Shown piece after piece: positions 16,930 through 26,220 of a DNA stretch of 64,000 bases. Position numbers and translations under genes: made by a program. The notes under the pieces were generated by a model that was not told the origin of the DNA, ran no database searches, and worked only from the letters and a program-made list of their open reading frames with translations. Every line of letters begins with the position of its first letter. Position 1 is the first letter of the stretch. The DNA is from Streptomyces asoensis (GTDB lineage: Bacteria; Actinomycetota; Actinomycetes; Streptomycetales; Streptomycetaceae), in NCBI RefSeq assembly GCF_016860545.1, contig NZ_BNEB01000005.1, positions 868,001-932,000 of the forward strand. The letters are read 5' to 3'.

Positions 16930-19148
16930 CCGCCACGCGGGAGACCCGCGGCAGGCGGCGCGCCGCGCCGCCCCGGCGGACGGTCCCCAAGAGCCGGACG
17001 AAGACCGTCCGCACGCCCACCGTGCTCCAGATGGAGGCGGTGGAGTGCGGGGCGGCCTCGCTCGCCATGGTCCTCGGGCACTACGGACGGCACGTCCCGC
17101 TGGAGGAGCTGCGCATCGCGTGCGGTGTCTCGCGCGACGGCTCGCGGGCCAGCAACCTGCTCAAGGCGGCCCGCGGTTACGGCCTGACGGCCAAGGGCAT
17201 GCAGATGGACCTGGCGGCCCTCGCCGGGGTGCGCTCTCCCGCGATCCTCTTCTGGGAGTTCAACCACTACGTCGTCTACGAGGGCCTGGGCCGCCGCTTC
17301 GGCCGCCGGGGCGTGTACATCAACGACCCCGGCAAGGGGCGCCGGTTCGTGCCGATGGAGGACTTCGACGGCAGCTTCACCGGCGTGGTGCTGGTGCTGG
17401 AGCCGGGCGAGGACTTCGAGCGGGGCGGGCGCCGACCCGGTGTGCTGGGCGCGATGCCGGCGCGGCTGCGCGGTACCGCGGGCACCCTGCCCGCGGCGGT
17501 GCTGGCGAGCCTGCTGCTGGTCCTGGTGGGGTCGGCCGTACCGGCGCTCAGCCGGACCTACATCGACATGTTCCTGATCGGCCGGCAGACCTCCCTGCTG
17601 GGCGTGCTGTTCGCCTCTATGGCGACGTGCGTGGCGCTCACGGTGGTCCTGACCTGGCTCCAGCAGGCCAATCTGCACCACGGCCGGATCATCTCCTCGA
17701 CCCTGTCCAGCGCCCGATTCCTGCGCCATCTGCTGCGGCTGCCGGTGACGTTCTTCTCCCAGCGCAGCCCGGCCGACCTGGTCCAGCGTCTCCAGTCGAA
17801 CGACGCGGTCGCCGAGACCCTGGCCCGTGATCTGGCGTCGGCGGGCGTGGACGCCGTCGTCGTCGTCCTGTACGCGGTCCTCCTCTACACCTACGACCCG
17901 CAGCTGACGTTCGTGGGGATCGGCGTGGCCCTGCTCAACATCGTCGCCATGCGGATCGTCGTCCGGCTGCGCGCGACGCGGACGGCGAAACTGCGGGCCG
18001 ACAACGCCCGGCTGACGAACACGGCGTACACCGGGCTCCAGCTGATCGAGACGATGAAGGCGACGGGCGGCGAGGACGGGTACTTCCGCAAGTGGGCCGG
18101 GCAGCACGCCACCACGCTGGAGGAGCAACAGCGGCTCGGCGTGCCGAGCGCCTGGCTGGGTGTGGTGGCGCCGACGCTCGCGACGTTCAACAGCGCGCTG
18201 ATCCTGTGGATCGGCGGTATGCGGGCGATCGAGGGGCACATCTCGGTGGGCCTGCTGGTCGCCTTCCAGGCCCTGGTCGCCCGTTTCACCGCGCCGCTGA
18301 CCCGTCTCAACGGGGTCGCGGGCCGGATCCAGGACTTCGCGGCGGACGTGGCCCGGCTGAAGGACGTGGAGAACTTCCGCGCCGACCCGCTCTACGACCG
18401 CCGCTTCGGCGGCGACTCCACCCGGCGGCTGCACGGTCACGTCGAGCTGGAGAACATCACCTTCGGCTACAGCCCCCTGGACCAGCCGCTGCTGAGCGGT
18501 TTCGATCTGACGGTCGGACCGGGACAGCAGGTGGCGCTGGTGGGCGGCTCGGGCAGCGGCAAGTCGACCGTGTCCCGGCTGATCTCGGGCCTGTACACGC
18601 CCTGGGAGGGGGTGATCCGGGTCGACGGACAGCGGCTGGAGGACATCTCGCGCGGGGCGCTCGCCTCCTCCGTGTCCTTCGTCGACCAGGAGGTGTTCCT
18701 CTTCGAGGGCTCGGTGCGGGACAACGTGGCGCTGTGGGACCCGTCGATCCCGGACGACGCGGTCGTGGAAGCGCTGCGGGACGCGGCGCTGTACGACACG
18801 GTCGCGCGGCGGCCCGGCGGCATCCACGGCAGGGTCGAGCAGGACGGCCGCAACTTCTCCGGCGGTCAGCGTCAACGCCTGGAGATCGCGAGGGCGTTGG
18901 TGCGCCGGCCGAGCATCCTGGTGCTGGACGAGGTGACCAGCGCGCTGGACGCGGAGACCGAGCAGGTGGTGATGGACAACCTGCGCCGGCGCGGTTGCGC
19001 GTGCGTGGTGATCGCGCACCGGCTCAGCACGGTCCGCGACAGCGACGAGATCGTCGTCCTCGAGCACGGGAGCGTCGTCGAGCGCGGGCGGCACGAGGAA
19101 CTGGTGGCACGCGGCGGCGCGTACGCGGCGCTGGTCAGGGAGCGATGA
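16926..19148 (+). CDS. NHLM-type ABC exporter with N-terminal C39 leader peptidase
   Basis: A 740-residue peptidase-containing exporter. The C39 domain (about 30-165) has oxyanion Gln35, catalytic Cys41 (VECGAAS), His114 (FNHYVVYEG) and Asp134 (NDPGKG), so it should cut after the Gly-Gly of the upstream peptide. A six-helix membrane domain covers about 180-450, and the ATPase domain has Walker A GGSGSGKST, signature FSGGQRQRLEIARAL, Walker B ILVLDEVTSALD and H-loop VIAHRLS. All catalytic residues are intact. GTG start overlaps the adaptor stop; the long basic N-terminus before the peptidase is typical of this subfamily. Confidence 0.93.
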   Translation: MTATRETRGRRRAAPPRRTVPKSRTKTVRTPTVLQMEAVECGAASLAMVLGHYGRHVPLEELRIACGVSRDGSRASNLLKAARGYGLTAKGMQMDLAALAGVRSPAILFWEFNHYVVYEGLGRRFGRRGVYINDPGKGRRFVPMEDFDGSFTGVVLVLEPGEDFERGGRRPGVLGAMPARLRGTAGTLPAAVLASLLLVLVGSAVPALSRTYIDMFLIGRQTSLLGVLFASMATCVALTVVLTWLQQANLHHGRIISSTLSSARFLRHLLRLPVTFFSQRSPADLVQRLQSNDAVAETLARDLASAGVDAVVVVLYAVLLYTYDPQLTFVGIGVALLNIVAMRIVVRLRATRTAKLRADNARLTNTAYTGLQLIETMKATGGEDGYFRKWAGQHATTLEEQQRLGVPSAWLGVVAPTLATFNSALILWIGGMRAIEGHISVGLLVAFQALVARFTAPLTRLNGVAGRIQDFAADVARLKDVENFRADPLYDRRFGGDSTRRLHGHVELENITFGYSPLDQPLLSGFDLTVGPGQQVALVGGSGSGKSTVSRLISGLYTPWEGVIRVDGQRLEDISRGALASSVSFVDQEVFLFEGSVRDNVALWDPSIPDDAVVEALRDAALYDTVARRPGGIHGRVEQDGRNFSGGQRQRLEIARALVRRPSILVLDEVTSALDAETEQVVMDNLRRRGCACVVIAHRLSTVRDSDEIVVLEHGSVVERGRHEELVARGGAYAALVRER

Positions 19149-19149
19149 G

Positions 19150-22032
19150 ATGACGACCGTATCCGGGACGGACGACGTGCTCGCCGCGCTGGGGCAGCTG
19201 GGCCGGCGGATCGACTGCGCGGGCTCCGGCCGTCTGGACCTGGAGGGTCCGCAGGCGCTGTGGGTGGTGGCGTCGGGGGCGCTGGACCTGTTCGCGGTGG
19301 ACGCCGCACAGCAGGGGCACTGGCACCACCTGGGCCGGCTGGAGGCAGGGGCCCTGCTGCTCGGTCCGGTCCAGGGTCCCCGCCACACCCTCGTGGCGCG
19401 TCCGCTGCGCGACTGCGTCGTGCACCGCGTCGGGCTGCGTGAGCTGTACCAGCCCGCGAGCACCGAGACCTGGTCCTACGACGCGTACGGCAACCCCCAG
19501 TACGTGCCGCCGGCTTCGAGCCCGCTGGAGTACGCGCTCGCCCTCGGGGTCGGCCGCGGTCTGTCGGTCCTCTTCCAGGCGCCGATGGCGGGCGAGTCCG
19601 CGGCCGGGGACGGGGCGGGACCCGTGCGGGCCGGGGCGGGGGCGCAGGGCGACGACGACGTCTTCTGGATGCAGGTGCCGCCGGGCAGCGTGCAGTACGG
19701 CGCGCTGTACGGCGCCGAGGCCGCCGCCGACCTGCTGATGGACCCCGCGGTGTGGCAGAGCATGGTGGACCAGCAGTACCGGTTGCTGACCGCGCTGGAC
19801 CGCTGGATCGAGGAGCTGGAACACACCCACGAGACCCGGACGGCCGCCGGGATCAAGGCGGGTGAGGCGGTCCGCGCGCAGGCCGACCGGACCCTGCTCG
19901 CCTCGATCGGCCCGCGGGGCCGGGGCGCCCGTGACGGCGGTGCGGGCGCGGACCGGCGGGCCACGGCGGCCGACGCCGACGCCACCTACGCGGCCTGCCG
20001 GCTCGTCGCCCGGGCGGCCGGGATCACCCTGGTGGAACCGGCGCGGATGGGCGCCGGGAGCGACCGGCTGGACCCGGTCGAGCGGGTCGCGCTCGCCTCC
20101 CGGGTCCGGGCCCGGGCCGTACGGCTGGACGGCCGCTGGTGGCGGGACGACGTGGGGCCGCTGGTCGGGCACCGGGCCCTGTCCGGGGCGCCGGTGGCGC
20201 TGCTGTGGCGGCGCGGCGGCTATGTCGCGGTGCACCCCTCCACCGGGCGGGAGACCCCGGTGGAGAAGGCCAACGCGTCCGAGTTCGAGCCGAGGGCGGT
20301 CATGTTCTACCGCCCGCTGCCGGAGCGCGGCCCCGGCCCTCTCGGCCTGCTGCGCTTCAGCATGCGCGGCACGGCGAGCGACCTGACGAACCTGCTGGTC
20401 AGCGGTCTGGTGACGGTGGCGATCGGGGCACTGGTGCCGATCGCCACCGGCAAGGTGCTCGGCGAGTACGTGCCGAGGGCGCAGCAGGACCTGATCGTGC
20501 AGGTGTGTCTGGCGGTGATGATCGGCGGCGTGGTGGCCGCGGCGTTCACGCTGCTCCAGAATCTGACCATCCTGCGGATGGAGGGCCGGATCGAGGCGAC
20601 CCTCCAGCCCGCGGTGTGGGACCGGCTGCTCCGGCTGCCGACGGAGTTCTTCGCCCGGCGTTCCACGGGTGAACTGGCCAGTGCCGCGATGGGTGTCAGC
20701 GCGATCCGCCGGCTGCTGGCGGGACTGGGGCCGTCGGTGGCGCAGTCCGTCACCGTCGGGGCGATGAACCTGGGGCTGCTGCTCTGGTACAGCGTGCCGA
20801 TGGCGCTGGCCGCGATCGGCATGCTGGTCGTCGTCGCCTCCGTGTTCCTGGGGCTCGGCCTGTGGCAGGTGCGCTGGCAGCGCCGGCTCGTGGTGCTCTC
20901 CAACAAGCTGAACAACCAGGCCTTCCAGACCCTGCGGGGGCTGCCGAAGCTGCGGGTGGCGGCCGCCGAGAACTACGCGTACGCCGCCTGGGCCGCGCAG
21001 TTCGCGCGCAGCCGTGAGCTCCAGCAGCGCCTCGGCCGGATCAAGAACCTGAGCACGGTGCTGGGTTCGGTGTACCTGCCGCTGTGTTCGCTGCTGATGT
21101 TCATGCTCCTGGCCGGTCCGGCGCGGGGCACGCTGTCGGCGGCGGACTTCCTGACCTTCAACACGTCGATGACGATGCTGCTGACCTCGGTGACCTCGCT
21201 GACCGGTGCCTTCGTGTCCGCGGTGGCCGCGCTGCCGCTGTTCGAGGAGATCCGGCCGGTGCTGGAGGCGACGCCCGAGGTCCGGGAGGCGAACACCCGG
21301 CCGGGCCCGCTGACCGGTGCGCTCGAGGCCCGCCGGCTGTCCTTCCGGTACTCCGACGACGGGCCCCTCGTCCTCGACGACGTCTCCTTCGAGGTGCGGC
21401 CGGGCGAGTTCGTGGCGATCGTCGGCCCGAGCGGCTGCGGTAAGTCGACGCTGCTCAGGCTGCTCATCGGCTTCGACGGTCCGGCCTCGGGCAGCGTGCT
21501 GTACGACGGTCAGGACCTGGCCGCGCTGGATCAGTCGGCCGTGCGGCGGCAGTGCGGGGTGGTGCTCCAGCACGCCCAGCCGTTCACCGGTTCGCTGCTG
21601 GACGTCATCTGCGGCACGGAGGCCTACACACCGGAGGAGGCGATGGCGGCCGCCGAGATGGCGGGGCTCGCCGAGGACATCCGGCGCATGCCGATGGGGC
21701 TGCACACGATCGTCTCGGGCAGCGGATCGGTCTCGGGCGGCCAGCGTCAGCGCCTGATGATCGCCCAGGCGCTGATCCGCCGCCCGCGCATCGTGTTCTT
21801 CGACGAGGCGACCAGCGCCCTGGACAACGAGACCCAGCGCACGGTGATGGAGAGCACCCGCAAGATCGACGCCACGCGGATCGTCATCGCGCACCGGCTG
21901 TCGACGGTGATGGACGCCGACCGGGTGATCGTGATGGAGAACGGCAAGGTCGCCCAGCAGGGCCCGCCCGGCGTGCTCCTCGCGGACACCGGCGGCCGGC
22001 TGCACGAGCTGGTGCGGCGGCAGTTGGCCTGA
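19150..22032 (+). CDS. NHLM-type ABC transporter, second subunit with N-terminal sensor-like region
   Basis: A 960-residue protein that starts one base after the peptidase-transporter stop. The first 130 residues form a beta-rich cyclic-nucleotide-binding-like fold without clear ligand residues; a long helical region follows, then a six-helix membrane domain (about 410-690) and an ATPase domain with Walker A GPSGCGKST, signature VSGGQRQRLMIAQAL, Walker B IVFFDEATSALD and H-loop VIAHRLS. It lacks the C39 domain. It probably pairs with the preceding exporter as in other NHLM systems, with the N-terminal part acting as a regulator or docking site. Good match in length and order to that family. 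Confidence 0.9.
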   Translation: MTTVSGTDDVLAALGQLGRRIDCAGSGRLDLEGPQALWVVASGALDLFAVDAAQQGHWHHLGRLEAGALLLGPVQGPRHTLVARPLRDCVVHRVGLRELYQPASTETWSYDAYGNPQYVPPASSPLEYALALGVGRGLSVLFQAPMAGESAAGDGAGPVRAGAGAQGDDDVFWMQVPPGSVQYGALYGAEAAADLLMDPAVWQSMVDQQYRLLTALDRWIEELEHTHETRTAAGIKAGEAVRAQADRTLLASIGPRGRGARDGGAGADRRATAADADATYAACRLVARAAGITLVEPARMGAGSDRLDPVERVALASRVRARAVRLDGRWWRDDVGPLVGHRALSGAPVALLWRRGGYVAVHPSTGRETPVEKANASEFEPRAVMFYRPLPERGPGPLGLLRFSMRGTASDLTNLLVSGLVTVAIGALVPIATGKVLGEYVPRAQQDLIVQVCLAVMIGGVVAAAFTLLQNLTILRMEGRIEATLQPAVWDRLLRLPTEFFARRSTGELASAAMGVSAIRRLLAGLGPSVAQSVTVGAMNLGLLLWYSVPMALAAIGMLVVVASVFLGLGLWQVRWQRRLVVLSNKLNNQAFQTLRGLPKLRVAAAENYAYAAWAAQFARSRELQQRLGRIKNLSTVLGSVYLPLCSLLMFMLLAGPARGTLSAADFLTFNTSMTMLLTSVTSLTGAFVSAVAALPLFEEIRPVLEATPEVREANTRPGPLTGALEARRLSFRYSDDGPLVLDDVSFEVRPGEFVAIVGPSGCGKSTLLRLLIGFDGPASGSVLYDGQDLAALDQSAVRRQCGVVLQHAQPFTGSLLDVICGTEAYTPEEAMAAAEMAGLAEDIRRMPMGLHTIVSGSGSVSGGQRQRLMIAQALIRRPRIVFFDEATSALDNETQRTVMESTRKIDATRIVIAHRLSTVMDADRVIVMENGKVAQQGPPGVLLADTGGRLHELVRRQLA

Positions 22033-22106
22033 GCGCCGCACCGCCGCCCGCCCCTCCCCGCCCCACGCCTCCCCTTGTCCCCACGCCTTTCTCCCGCCCC
22101 TCGCTA

Positions 22107-22166
22107 ACGAAACTTTGCCGTTTCGCTGAAACTGGTCTAGCCTCGATGTGTACGAAACCGTTTCGT
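22107..22166 (+). promoter_or_regulatory. Promoter and two TetR-type operators of the DHA2 pump
   Basis: -35 TTGCCG (22115-22120) and -10 TAGCCT (22138-22143) are 17 bases apart. An inverted repeat ACGAAAC/GTTTCGT with one central base (22152-22166) sits at the expected start of transcription, and a second copy with a 6-base centre and one mismatch (ACGAAAC 22107-22113, GTTTCGC 22120-22126) covers the -35. This is the layout of repression by a TetR-family protein; no such gene is next to it, so the repressor acts from elsewhere. Confidence 0.75.
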
Positions 22167-22207
22167 TTACGTGCTCTTTGCCTTCACGTCCCTGGAGTGG
22201 TTCACCC

Positions 22208-23710
22208 ATGTCTTCGAAGACCTTGACGGACGGCGCCCGCACGGGCACCGATCAGGGGCCTTCCGCGGCCTCCACCAAGAAGTGGTGGATCCTCGCGGTC
22301 GTCGCCCTGGCCCAGCTGATGGTGGTGCTCGACGCCACCATCGTGAACATCGCCCTGCCCTCGGCCCAGGCCGACCTCGGCTTCTCCGACGGCAACCGGC
22401 AGTGGATCGTCACCGCCTACGCCCTGGCCTTCGCCTCCCTGCTGCTCCTCGGCGGCCGGATAGCCGACCTCTTCGGCCGCAAGACGGCCTTCCTGATCGG
22501 TGTCGTCGGCTTCGCCGCCGTCTCCGCGCTCGGCGGCGCCGCGACCAACTTCGAGATGCTGGTCACCGCCCGCGCGCTCCAGGGTGCCTTCGGCGCGCTC
22601 CTCGCCCCCGCCGCCCTCTCCCTGCTCAACACCACGTTCACCGACGCCAAGGAACGCGCCAAGGCGTTCAGCGTCTACGGCGCCATCGCGGGCGCGGGCG
22701 GCGCGGTGGGCCTGCTGCTCGGCGGTCTGCTGACCGACGCGCTCGACTGGCGCTGGACGCTGTACGTCAACGTCGTCATCGCCGTGGTCGCCTTCGCCGG
22801 CGGCTGGCTGCTGCTGACCAACCACCGCGACGCCGGCAACTCCAAGCTCGACGTCCCCGGCACGGTCCTGGTCGCCGCCGGTCTGTTCTCCCTCGTCTAC
22901 GGCTTCTCGAACGCCGAGACCCACGACTGGGACTCGCCGCTGACCTGGGGCTTCCTCATCGTGGGCGGTGTCCTGCTCACGGCCTTCGCCTGGTGGCAGA
23001 CCCGCGCGGCGCACCCGCTGCTGCCGCTGCGGATCCTCCTCGACCGCAACCGCGCGGCCTCCTTCTTCGCCGTGCTCGTCTCCGGCGCCGGAATGTTCGG
23101 CGTGTTCCTCTTCCTCACCTACTACCTCCAGCTGAACCTCGGCTTCAGCCCCACCAAGACGGGCGTCGCCTTCCTGCCGATGGTCGCCGCGCTCATGGTG
23201 GCGGCGCAGGTCGGCACCACGGTCCTGGTGCCGCGCCTGGGCCCGAAGGCGGTCATCCCGCTGGGCTTCGCGATCGCCGCGGTGGGCATGGCCTGGCTCA
23301 CCGGCATCGGCGTCGGCTCGCACTACGTGAGCGCGGTACTGCCCCAGCTGATCGTCACCGGTCTCGGCCTCGGCCTGGTCATGCCGCCCGCCATGCAGCT
23401 GGCCACCGGCGGGGTCGCCGCCGAGGACGCGGGCGTGGCCTCCGCCACGGTCAACGCCATGCAGCAGGTCGGCGGCTCGATCGGCACGGCCCTGCTGAAC
23501 ACCCTGGCCGCGAGCGCCGCCACCGACTACCTGGCGGGCAAGAACCCCGCGGACAAGCTGGTCCGCGCGCAGGCCACCATCGAGAGCTACACCACCGCCT
23601 TCTGGTGGTCGGCCGGCTTCTTCGCGGCGGGCGCGGTGATCGCGTTCGCGCTGTTCCGCCGGGGAGTGCCGGACCAGGACGCCGACGCGGCGCCGGTGGT
23701 CCACATGTGA
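22208..23710 (+). CDS. DHA2-family MFS drug-efflux transporter (14 TM)
   Basis: A 500-residue proton-coupled exporter of the EmrB/QacA (DHA2) group. After about 27 polar residues there are 14 hydrophobic segments; motif C-like DATIVNIALPSAQ lies in the first helix, motif A GRIADLFGRKTAF after the second, and GAIAGAGGAVGLLLGG matches the antiporter motif in helix 5. It should pump toxic or self-made lipophilic compounds out of the cell. GGAG is upstream of ATG 22208. Controlled by the operators just upstream, so expression is probably drug-induced. Substrate unknown. Confidence 0.93.
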   Translation: MSSKTLTDGARTGTDQGPSAASTKKWWILAVVALAQLMVVLDATIVNIALPSAQADLGFSDGNRQWIVTAYALAFASLLLLGGRIADLFGRKTAFLIGVVGFAAVSALGGAATNFEMLVTARALQGAFGALLAPAALSLLNTTFTDAKERAKAFSVYGAIAGAGGAVGLLLGGLLTDALDWRWTLYVNVVIAVVAFAGGWLLLTNHRDAGNSKLDVPGTVLVAAGLFSLVYGFSNAETHDWDSPLTWGFLIVGGVLLTAFAWWQTRAAHPLLPLRILLDRNRAASFFAVLVSGAGMFGVFLFLTYYLQLNLGFSPTKTGVAFLPMVAALMVAAQVGTTVLVPRLGPKAVIPLGFAIAAVGMAWLTGIGVGSHYVSAVLPQLIVTGLGLGLVMPPAMQLATGGVAAEDAGVASATVNAMQQVGGSIGTALLNTLAASAATDYLAGKNPADKLVRAQATIESYTTAFWWSAGFFAAGAVIAFALFRRGVPDQDADAAPVVHM

Positions 23711-23739
23711 CGGGCCTTCGGCCTGGAGCCGCACCGGGG

Positions 23740-23778
23740 CACAGGGGCCGCCGTCCGTACGGGACGGCGGCCCCTGTG
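23740..23778 (+). terminator. Terminator hairpin after the efflux gene
   Basis: A perfect 17-bp stem CACAGGGGCCGCCGTCC / GGACGGCGGCCCCTGTG with a 5-base loop, 30 bases after the pump stop codon. Confidence 0.88.
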
Positions 23779-23835
23779 TGCGAGGTCTCCCCGGCCGCGT
23801 GGCGCGGGAGGTTTAGGCCTGGGTACTCGCGGTCC

Positions 23836-24849
23836 ATGAGAATCAGCGTGCTGGATGTGGGTTCGAACACCGTGCGGCTGGTGGTGGCGGACGCGGCGGG
23901 GGGTGTTCCCCTGCCGGTGCACACGGCCAAGTGGCGGCTGCGGCTGTCCGAGCAGGTGGCACCCGGGGACCCGATCCCGGACGAGGCCGTGGAACGGCTG
24001 GTGGCGGCGGTCGCCGCGGCTGCCAGGACCGCGGACCGCTGGGGCGCCACGGGGCCGCTGGCCTTCGCGACCGCCGTGGTGCGCTCGGCCCCCAACCGCC
24101 GGGAGGTGCTGCGCGCGGTCCGCGCACGGACCGGTGTCGCGCTGTGCACGCTGCCGGGCGAGGTGGAGGCCGAGCTGACCTTCCTCGGGGCCCGCCGCTG
24201 GATGGGCTGGCGGTGCGGACCGCTCGCCCTGCTGGACATCGGGGGCGGCTCCTTCGAGGTGGCCTTCGGGCGCGGCCGGCTCCCCGACTTCGTGGCCTCG
24301 CTGCCCCTCGGAGCGGGCCGGATCACCCACGACTTCTTCACCGACCACGACCCGCCGTCCGCCGAGGCCCTGCGGGCGGCCCGGCGCAGGATCCGCCACC
24401 AGCTCAGGGACGTGGCCGCCCGGATCCGCTGGGAGGGTCCGCGCACGGCGGTGGCCACCTCCCGCACCTTCCAGCAGCTCGGCCGGCTGTGCGGCGCCGC
24501 CCCGGGACGGCACGGCCCGTTCATGGACCGCACCCTGCACCGCGCCGACCTTGGCGAGGCCGTCACCGCCCTGGCCGCCCTGCCCGCCGCCGAACGCTCC
24601 CGGCTGCCCGGCATCTCCGCGCCGCGCGCCGCGCAGAGTCTCGCCGGGGCCGTCATCGGCCACACGGCGATGAAGCTGACCGGGCTGACCTCGGTCACGG
24701 TCTGCCCGTGGGCGATCCGTGAGGGCGTCATGCTGCGGCACATGGAGGACGGCCCGGCCTGGTGGGCAGAGGTCGCCCGGCTCGCCGACGACGAGGAGAC
24801 CGCGGCCCCGGAGCCGGTCCCCCTGCGCCTCGCGCAACACGGCCCCTGA
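23836..24849 (+). CDS. Ppx/GppA-family phosphatase
   Basis: A 337-residue member of the exopolyphosphatase / guanosine pentaphosphatase family, of the ASKHA fold. Phosphate-binding loops are visible: LDVGSNTVRLVV at the N-terminus, FATAVVRSAPNR near 78 and the signature LLDIGGGSFEV near 133. Enzymes hydrolyse polyphosphate or (p)ppGpp in the cytoplasm. The length matches the short Mycobacterium/Streptomyces Ppx form, which lacks the C-terminal HD domain of E. coli Ppx. ATG 23836 gives the canonical start MRISVLDVGSN. Which substrate is used cannot be read from the sequence. Confidence 0.9.
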   Translation: MRISVLDVGSNTVRLVVADAAGGVPLPVHTAKWRLRLSEQVAPGDPIPDEAVERLVAAVAAAARTADRWGATGPLAFATAVVRSAPNRREVLRAVRARTGVALCTLPGEVEAELTFLGARRWMGWRCGPLALLDIGGGSFEVAFGRGRLPDFVASLPLGAGRITHDFFTDHDPPSAEALRAARRRIRHQLRDVAARIRWEGPRTAVATSRTFQQLGRLCGAAPGRHGPFMDRTLHRADLGEAVTALAALPAAERSRLPGISAPRAAQSLAGAVIGHTAMKLTGLTSVTVCPWAIREGVMLRHMEDGPAWWAEVARLADDEETAAPEPVPLRLAQHGP

Positions 24850-24920
24850 CCCCGGCCCCGCCGACCACCGGACCACCGGACCACGACCGACCGAACAGAC
24901 CCAGGCGAAAGGAAGCCACC

Positions 24921-25115
24921 GTGCACGACCACGACGACGAGAAGCGTCCCGACGCAGGGCAGCACCGTCCCCGCACCTCGCTGGAGGAGGTCATCCGGGA
25001 GATAGAGGACGCCGAGACCCACCCCGACGACTCGGAGGGGGAGCGGCACGAGGGAGAGGCCGGCGACGCGCTCAGCACGAACCGGCACGCCCAGGAGGAC
25101 TCCCGCGGCGACTGA
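24921..25115 (+). CDS. Small acidic hypothetical protein (64 aa)
   Basis: A very hydrophilic 64-residue protein with many Asp, Glu and His residues and one predicted helix, LEEVIREIEDAE (about 21-32). No membrane segment or cysteine. GTG start with GAAAGGAAG at proper spacing supports translation. It follows the phosphatase gene by 71 bases on the same strand. I do not recognise a function; short acidic proteins of this kind in Streptomyces are often stress-associated, which is only a guess. Confidence 0.65.
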   Translation: MHDHDDEKRPDAGQHRPRTSLEEVIREIEDAETHPDDSEGERHEGEAGDALSTNRHAQEDSRGD

Positions 25116-25181
25116 GGCCGGCCGCCCGCGCACAGGGGTGAGCGCGTGGGTGACCCGGTGCGCGCGGGGTACCCGTCCCGC

Positions 25182-26198
25182 ATGGCACACGACTCCCACG
25201 GGCCACGGCTGCCGGACAGCCGTGGCCCGGTCTCCGCGGCCGTCCTCGGGTACCTCGCGGGCACGGCCCCGCTCCCGGCGGCCGGGACCTCGGCGTCCGC
25301 GTCCCCGTACGGGGACGATCTCCAGCTCGCCCTGTACCTCTGCTACGAACTGCACTACCGCGGGTTCGCGGGCGTGTCGCCCGACCGTGAGTGGGACCCC
25401 GCGCTGCTGCGGGTCCGTGCAGCGCTCGAACACCGTTTCCTGACCGCCCTGCGCGAGGACACCCCCGTCCACGACAGCGTCGACGACGCGCTGGCGGAGC
25501 TGCTCGTCGAGCCCGCCGAGGGCACCGGCGTCAGTCATTTCCTCGCCGCCGAGGGCGAGCTGTGGCAGGTGCGCGAGTACGCCGCCCAGCGGTCCCTGTA
25601 CCACCTGAAGGAGGCGGACCCGCACGCGTGGGTGCTGCCGAGGCTGTGGGGCCGCGCCAAGGCGGCGATGGCGGCGGTGGAGTTCGACGAATGGGGCGGC
25701 GGCCGGGCCGAGCGCGTCCACGCGCGGCTGTTCGCGGACCTGATGACGGACCTGGACCTCGACACCGCCTACGGCCGCTATCTGGACGCGGCGTGCGCCG
25801 AGACCCTGGCCACGGTCAACATGATGTCGCTCTTCGGTCTGCACCGGTCCCTGCGGGGCGCCCTGGTGGGTCACTTCGCGGCGGTCGAGATCACCTCCTC
25901 CCCCGGTTCCCGGCGGCTGGCGCAGGCGATGCGCCGGGTGGGCGCCGGACCCGCCGCCGCGCACTTCTACGACGAGCACGTCGAGGCCGACGCGGTGCAC
26001 GAGCAGGTCGTGCGCCACGAGGTCATCGCCGGCCTGCTCGCCGAGGAACCCGGGCTGGCCGCCGACATCGCCTTCGGGCTGGCCGCCACCGGCCATCTGG
26101 AGGACCGCCTCGGCGCCCGTCTGCTCCAGGCCTGGCGCTCCGGCGGGTCGTCGCTGCGCTCACCGATCACCGAACAGGAAAAAGTGGATATTTCGTGA
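25182..26198 (+). CDS. Iron-containing redox enzyme family protein (haem-oxygenase-like fold)
   Basis: A 338-residue, mostly helical protein of the haem-oxygenase-like diiron oxidase group. Candidate metal ligands are spread over the helices: the Glu/His of ELHYRGF (near 64), EFDEWGGG (near 170) and the HFYDEHVEADAVHE block (near 265-278) with several His, Glu and Asp residues. Members use a diiron centre for oxygen chemistry. The gene starts a tight operon with a methyltransferase and a CDGSH protein, a trio I recall as conserved in Streptomyces but of unknown pathway. ATG 25182 is chosen; GTG 25146 is possible. Confidence 0.8.
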   Translation: MAHDSHGPRLPDSRGPVSAAVLGYLAGTAPLPAAGTSASASPYGDDLQLALYLCYELHYRGFAGVSPDREWDPALLRVRAALEHRFLTALREDTPVHDSVDDALAELLVEPAEGTGVSHFLAAEGELWQVREYAAQRSLYHLKEADPHAWVLPRLWGRAKAAMAAVEFDEWGGGRAERVHARLFADLMTDLDLDTAYGRYLDAACAETLATVNMMSLFGLHRSLRGALVGHFAAVEITSSPGSRRLAQAMRRVGAGPAAAHFYDEHVEADAVHEQVVRHEVIAGLLAEEPGLAADIAFGLAATGHLEDRLGARLLQAWRSGGSSLRSPITEQEKVDIS

Positions 26199-26220
26199 CC
26201 GACCCGGGTACTCGGCGCCC

